14,879 nt of DNA from Thiotrichales bacterium. Lineage in GTDB: Bacteria > Pseudomonadota > Gammaproteobacteria > UWMA-0217. The translations under genes and the position numbers were made by a program. Location: the NCBI GenBank assembly GCA_024763135.1, contig JANTGD010000047.1, positions 1-14,879 on the forward strand. The letters run 5' to 3'. Each line of letters begins with the position of its first letter. Position 1 is the stretch's first letter. Below are positions 14,265 to 14,879 of this stretch, piece after piece. The notes under the pieces were generated by a model. The model ran no database searches. It saw only the letters and a list, made by a program, of their open reading frames with translations, and was not told the DNA's origin.

Positions 14265-14576
14265 ATGAATACGCAGGTATCGACCTCGCACTTAAAAGAC
14301 AAATCCACGTGGATGCGCCTATTGTTTATGGCATTGTTTGCGTTTGCCTACGGCGTCGCCGAGTTTGTAGTGACCGCAGTGGTGATTGTGCAAATATTAA
14401 TACGGCTGTTGACCGGCAGTGTTAATGAACGTCTGTTGGTATTCGGACGCCAGCTGTCTCACTATCTATATCAGCTACTCCTGTACCTCACCTTCAATTC
14501 CGAAGTCAAACCCTTTCCGTTTTCCCCATGGCCTGACGATAGCGATGTGCAAGCACGTGTTGTCGATGCTTCATAA
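14265..14576 (+). CDS. DUF4389 family membrane protein
   Basis: This 103-residue protein belongs to the DUF4389 family of small proteobacterial membrane proteins of unknown function. The signature is clear: a long hydrophobic stretch (18-49) containing AFAYGVAEFVV (26-36), then NERLLVFGRQLSHYLYQ (54-70) and LTFNSEVKPFPFSPWP (75-90). One or two membrane helices are expected, with a cytoplasmic N-terminus. GGAGA about seven bases before the ATG is a good ribosome binding site. It stands alone between two copies of the same MITE-like repeat, the first ending 87 bp upstream and the second starting 212 bp downstream, so it is not part of the nitrate operon. An overlapping 82-codon frame at 14177-14425 is a shadow. 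Confidence 0.88.
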   Translation: MNTQVSTSHLKDKSTWMRLLFMALFAFAYGVAEFVVTAVVIVQILIRLLTGSVNERLLVFGRQLSHYLYQLLLYLTFNSEVKPFPFSPWPDDSDVQARVVDAS

Positions 14577-14627
14577 CTCGTCAGCAGGCTGAGGATAAGC
14601 AGCGTTCACTGCGCAGATCGTTGCTAC

Positions 14628-14787
14628 TCAGCGAGTGGTCAAAACATGACGTAACTGCTCAATTTGTCGCTGAAGGTAGTTGCCACAGATCACGGCCAGA
14701 CGCCAAGCAAGCTGAGGTCGTTTCTTCGAAATGAGCGGGCGCAATTCATCCGCCCTGCAAAATCCCCGGTGTTTGCTATGCTTACTA
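14628..14787 (-). pseudogene. Possible 3' remnant of a gene cut by the second repeat
   Basis: On the minus strand a frame stays open for about 53 codons, ending at TGA (14630-14628). It reads as plausible protein, including RPLISKKRPQLAWRLAVIC followed by GNYLQRQIEQLRHVLTTR, a basic, helix-forming C-terminus. Going upstream it enters the repeat that begins at 14789 and meets an in-frame TAA there. No ATG is available, although a TTG (L of DELRP) is. The simplest reading is the tail of a gene interrupted by the element. I do not recognise the family, and chance is possible. Confidence 0.27.
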
Positions 14788-14788
14788 G

Positions 14789-14879
14789 TACCTCGTCCAG
14801 TTTAAAATGACGGACTCAGCGCTTTTGTGATGCTGCGCATCAAGGCGCAGTGCGCAGGCAATGGCCGCGTCCTTGGCAA
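14789..14879. mobile_element. MITE-like element, copy 2 (cut by window end)
   Basis: The left end matches copy 1: TA, then a variant of the terminal repeat (CCTCGTCCAGTTTAAAATGA), then the same CGGACTCAGCGCTTTTGTGA and GATGCTGCGC, and later GCGTCCTTGGCAA. It carries a stretch near 14839-14855 (ATCAAGGCGCAGTGCGC) that copy 1 lacks on its left arm but shows in inverted form on its right arm (CTGCGCAGTGCGCC). The right end lies beyond the window. Confidence 0.78.

Noticed and set aside
14177..14425. 82-codon frame overlapping the DUF4389 gene
   Set aside because: Most of it lies in another frame of the clearly recognisable DUF4389 coding region.

Overview
The window looks like chromosomal DNA of a proteobacterium, most likely a gammaproteobacterium. 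The evidence is the protein families (NasT-type ANTAR regulator, NrtABC, NirBD, NasA with a C-terminal 2Fe-2S domain, a DUF4389 membrane protein), the moderate GC content and a textbook sigma-54 promoter. I cannot name the genus. The core is a complete nitrate assimilation operon on the plus strand with a well-preserved, two-layer control region.

Layout. Positions 1-328 hold a short inverted-repeat element cut by the window edge and a gene-free leader. glgC (ADP-glucose pyrophosphorylase) follows at 329-1549, then nasT (ANTAR antiterminator) at 1672-2277. The 2278-2946 gap holds a long imperfect hairpin repeat, two possible NtrC sites, an IHF site inside a palindrome, a sigma-54 promoter, two adjacent hairpins with AnnGnn hexaloops (the RNA motif bound by ANTAR proteins) and a strong intrinsic terminator. 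Then come nrtA (Tat-exported nitrate binding protein), nrtB (permease), nrtC (ATPase fused to a second NrtA-like domain), nirB and nirD (nitrite reductase) and nasA (nitrate reductase), ending at 13446. The rest (13447-14879) is repeat-rich: gene remnants, a 248-bp MITE-like element, a DUF4389 gene, and a second copy of the same element running off the end.

How the parts fit. Low nitrogen would activate the sigma-54 promoter through NtrC and IHF. The transcript would stop in the leader unless NasT binds the paired hexaloops, so expression would need both nitrogen limitation and a nitrate/nitrite signal. NrtABC imports nitrate, NasA reduces it to nitrite, and NirBD reduces nitrite to ammonium. 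Three usual partners are absent from the window: NasS (the sensor that normally sequesters NasT), NrtD (second transporter ATPase) and a NasC-like electron-donor subunit. The operon therefore relies on genes elsewhere or works differently, and the NrtA-like domain on the cytoplasmic NrtC protein is a candidate sensor.

I see no CRISPR array, no tRNA or rRNA gene and no intact transposase. The most interesting items are the nrtA leader RNA with an adjacent nasT but no nasS, and the paired mobile repeats around the DUF4389 gene.
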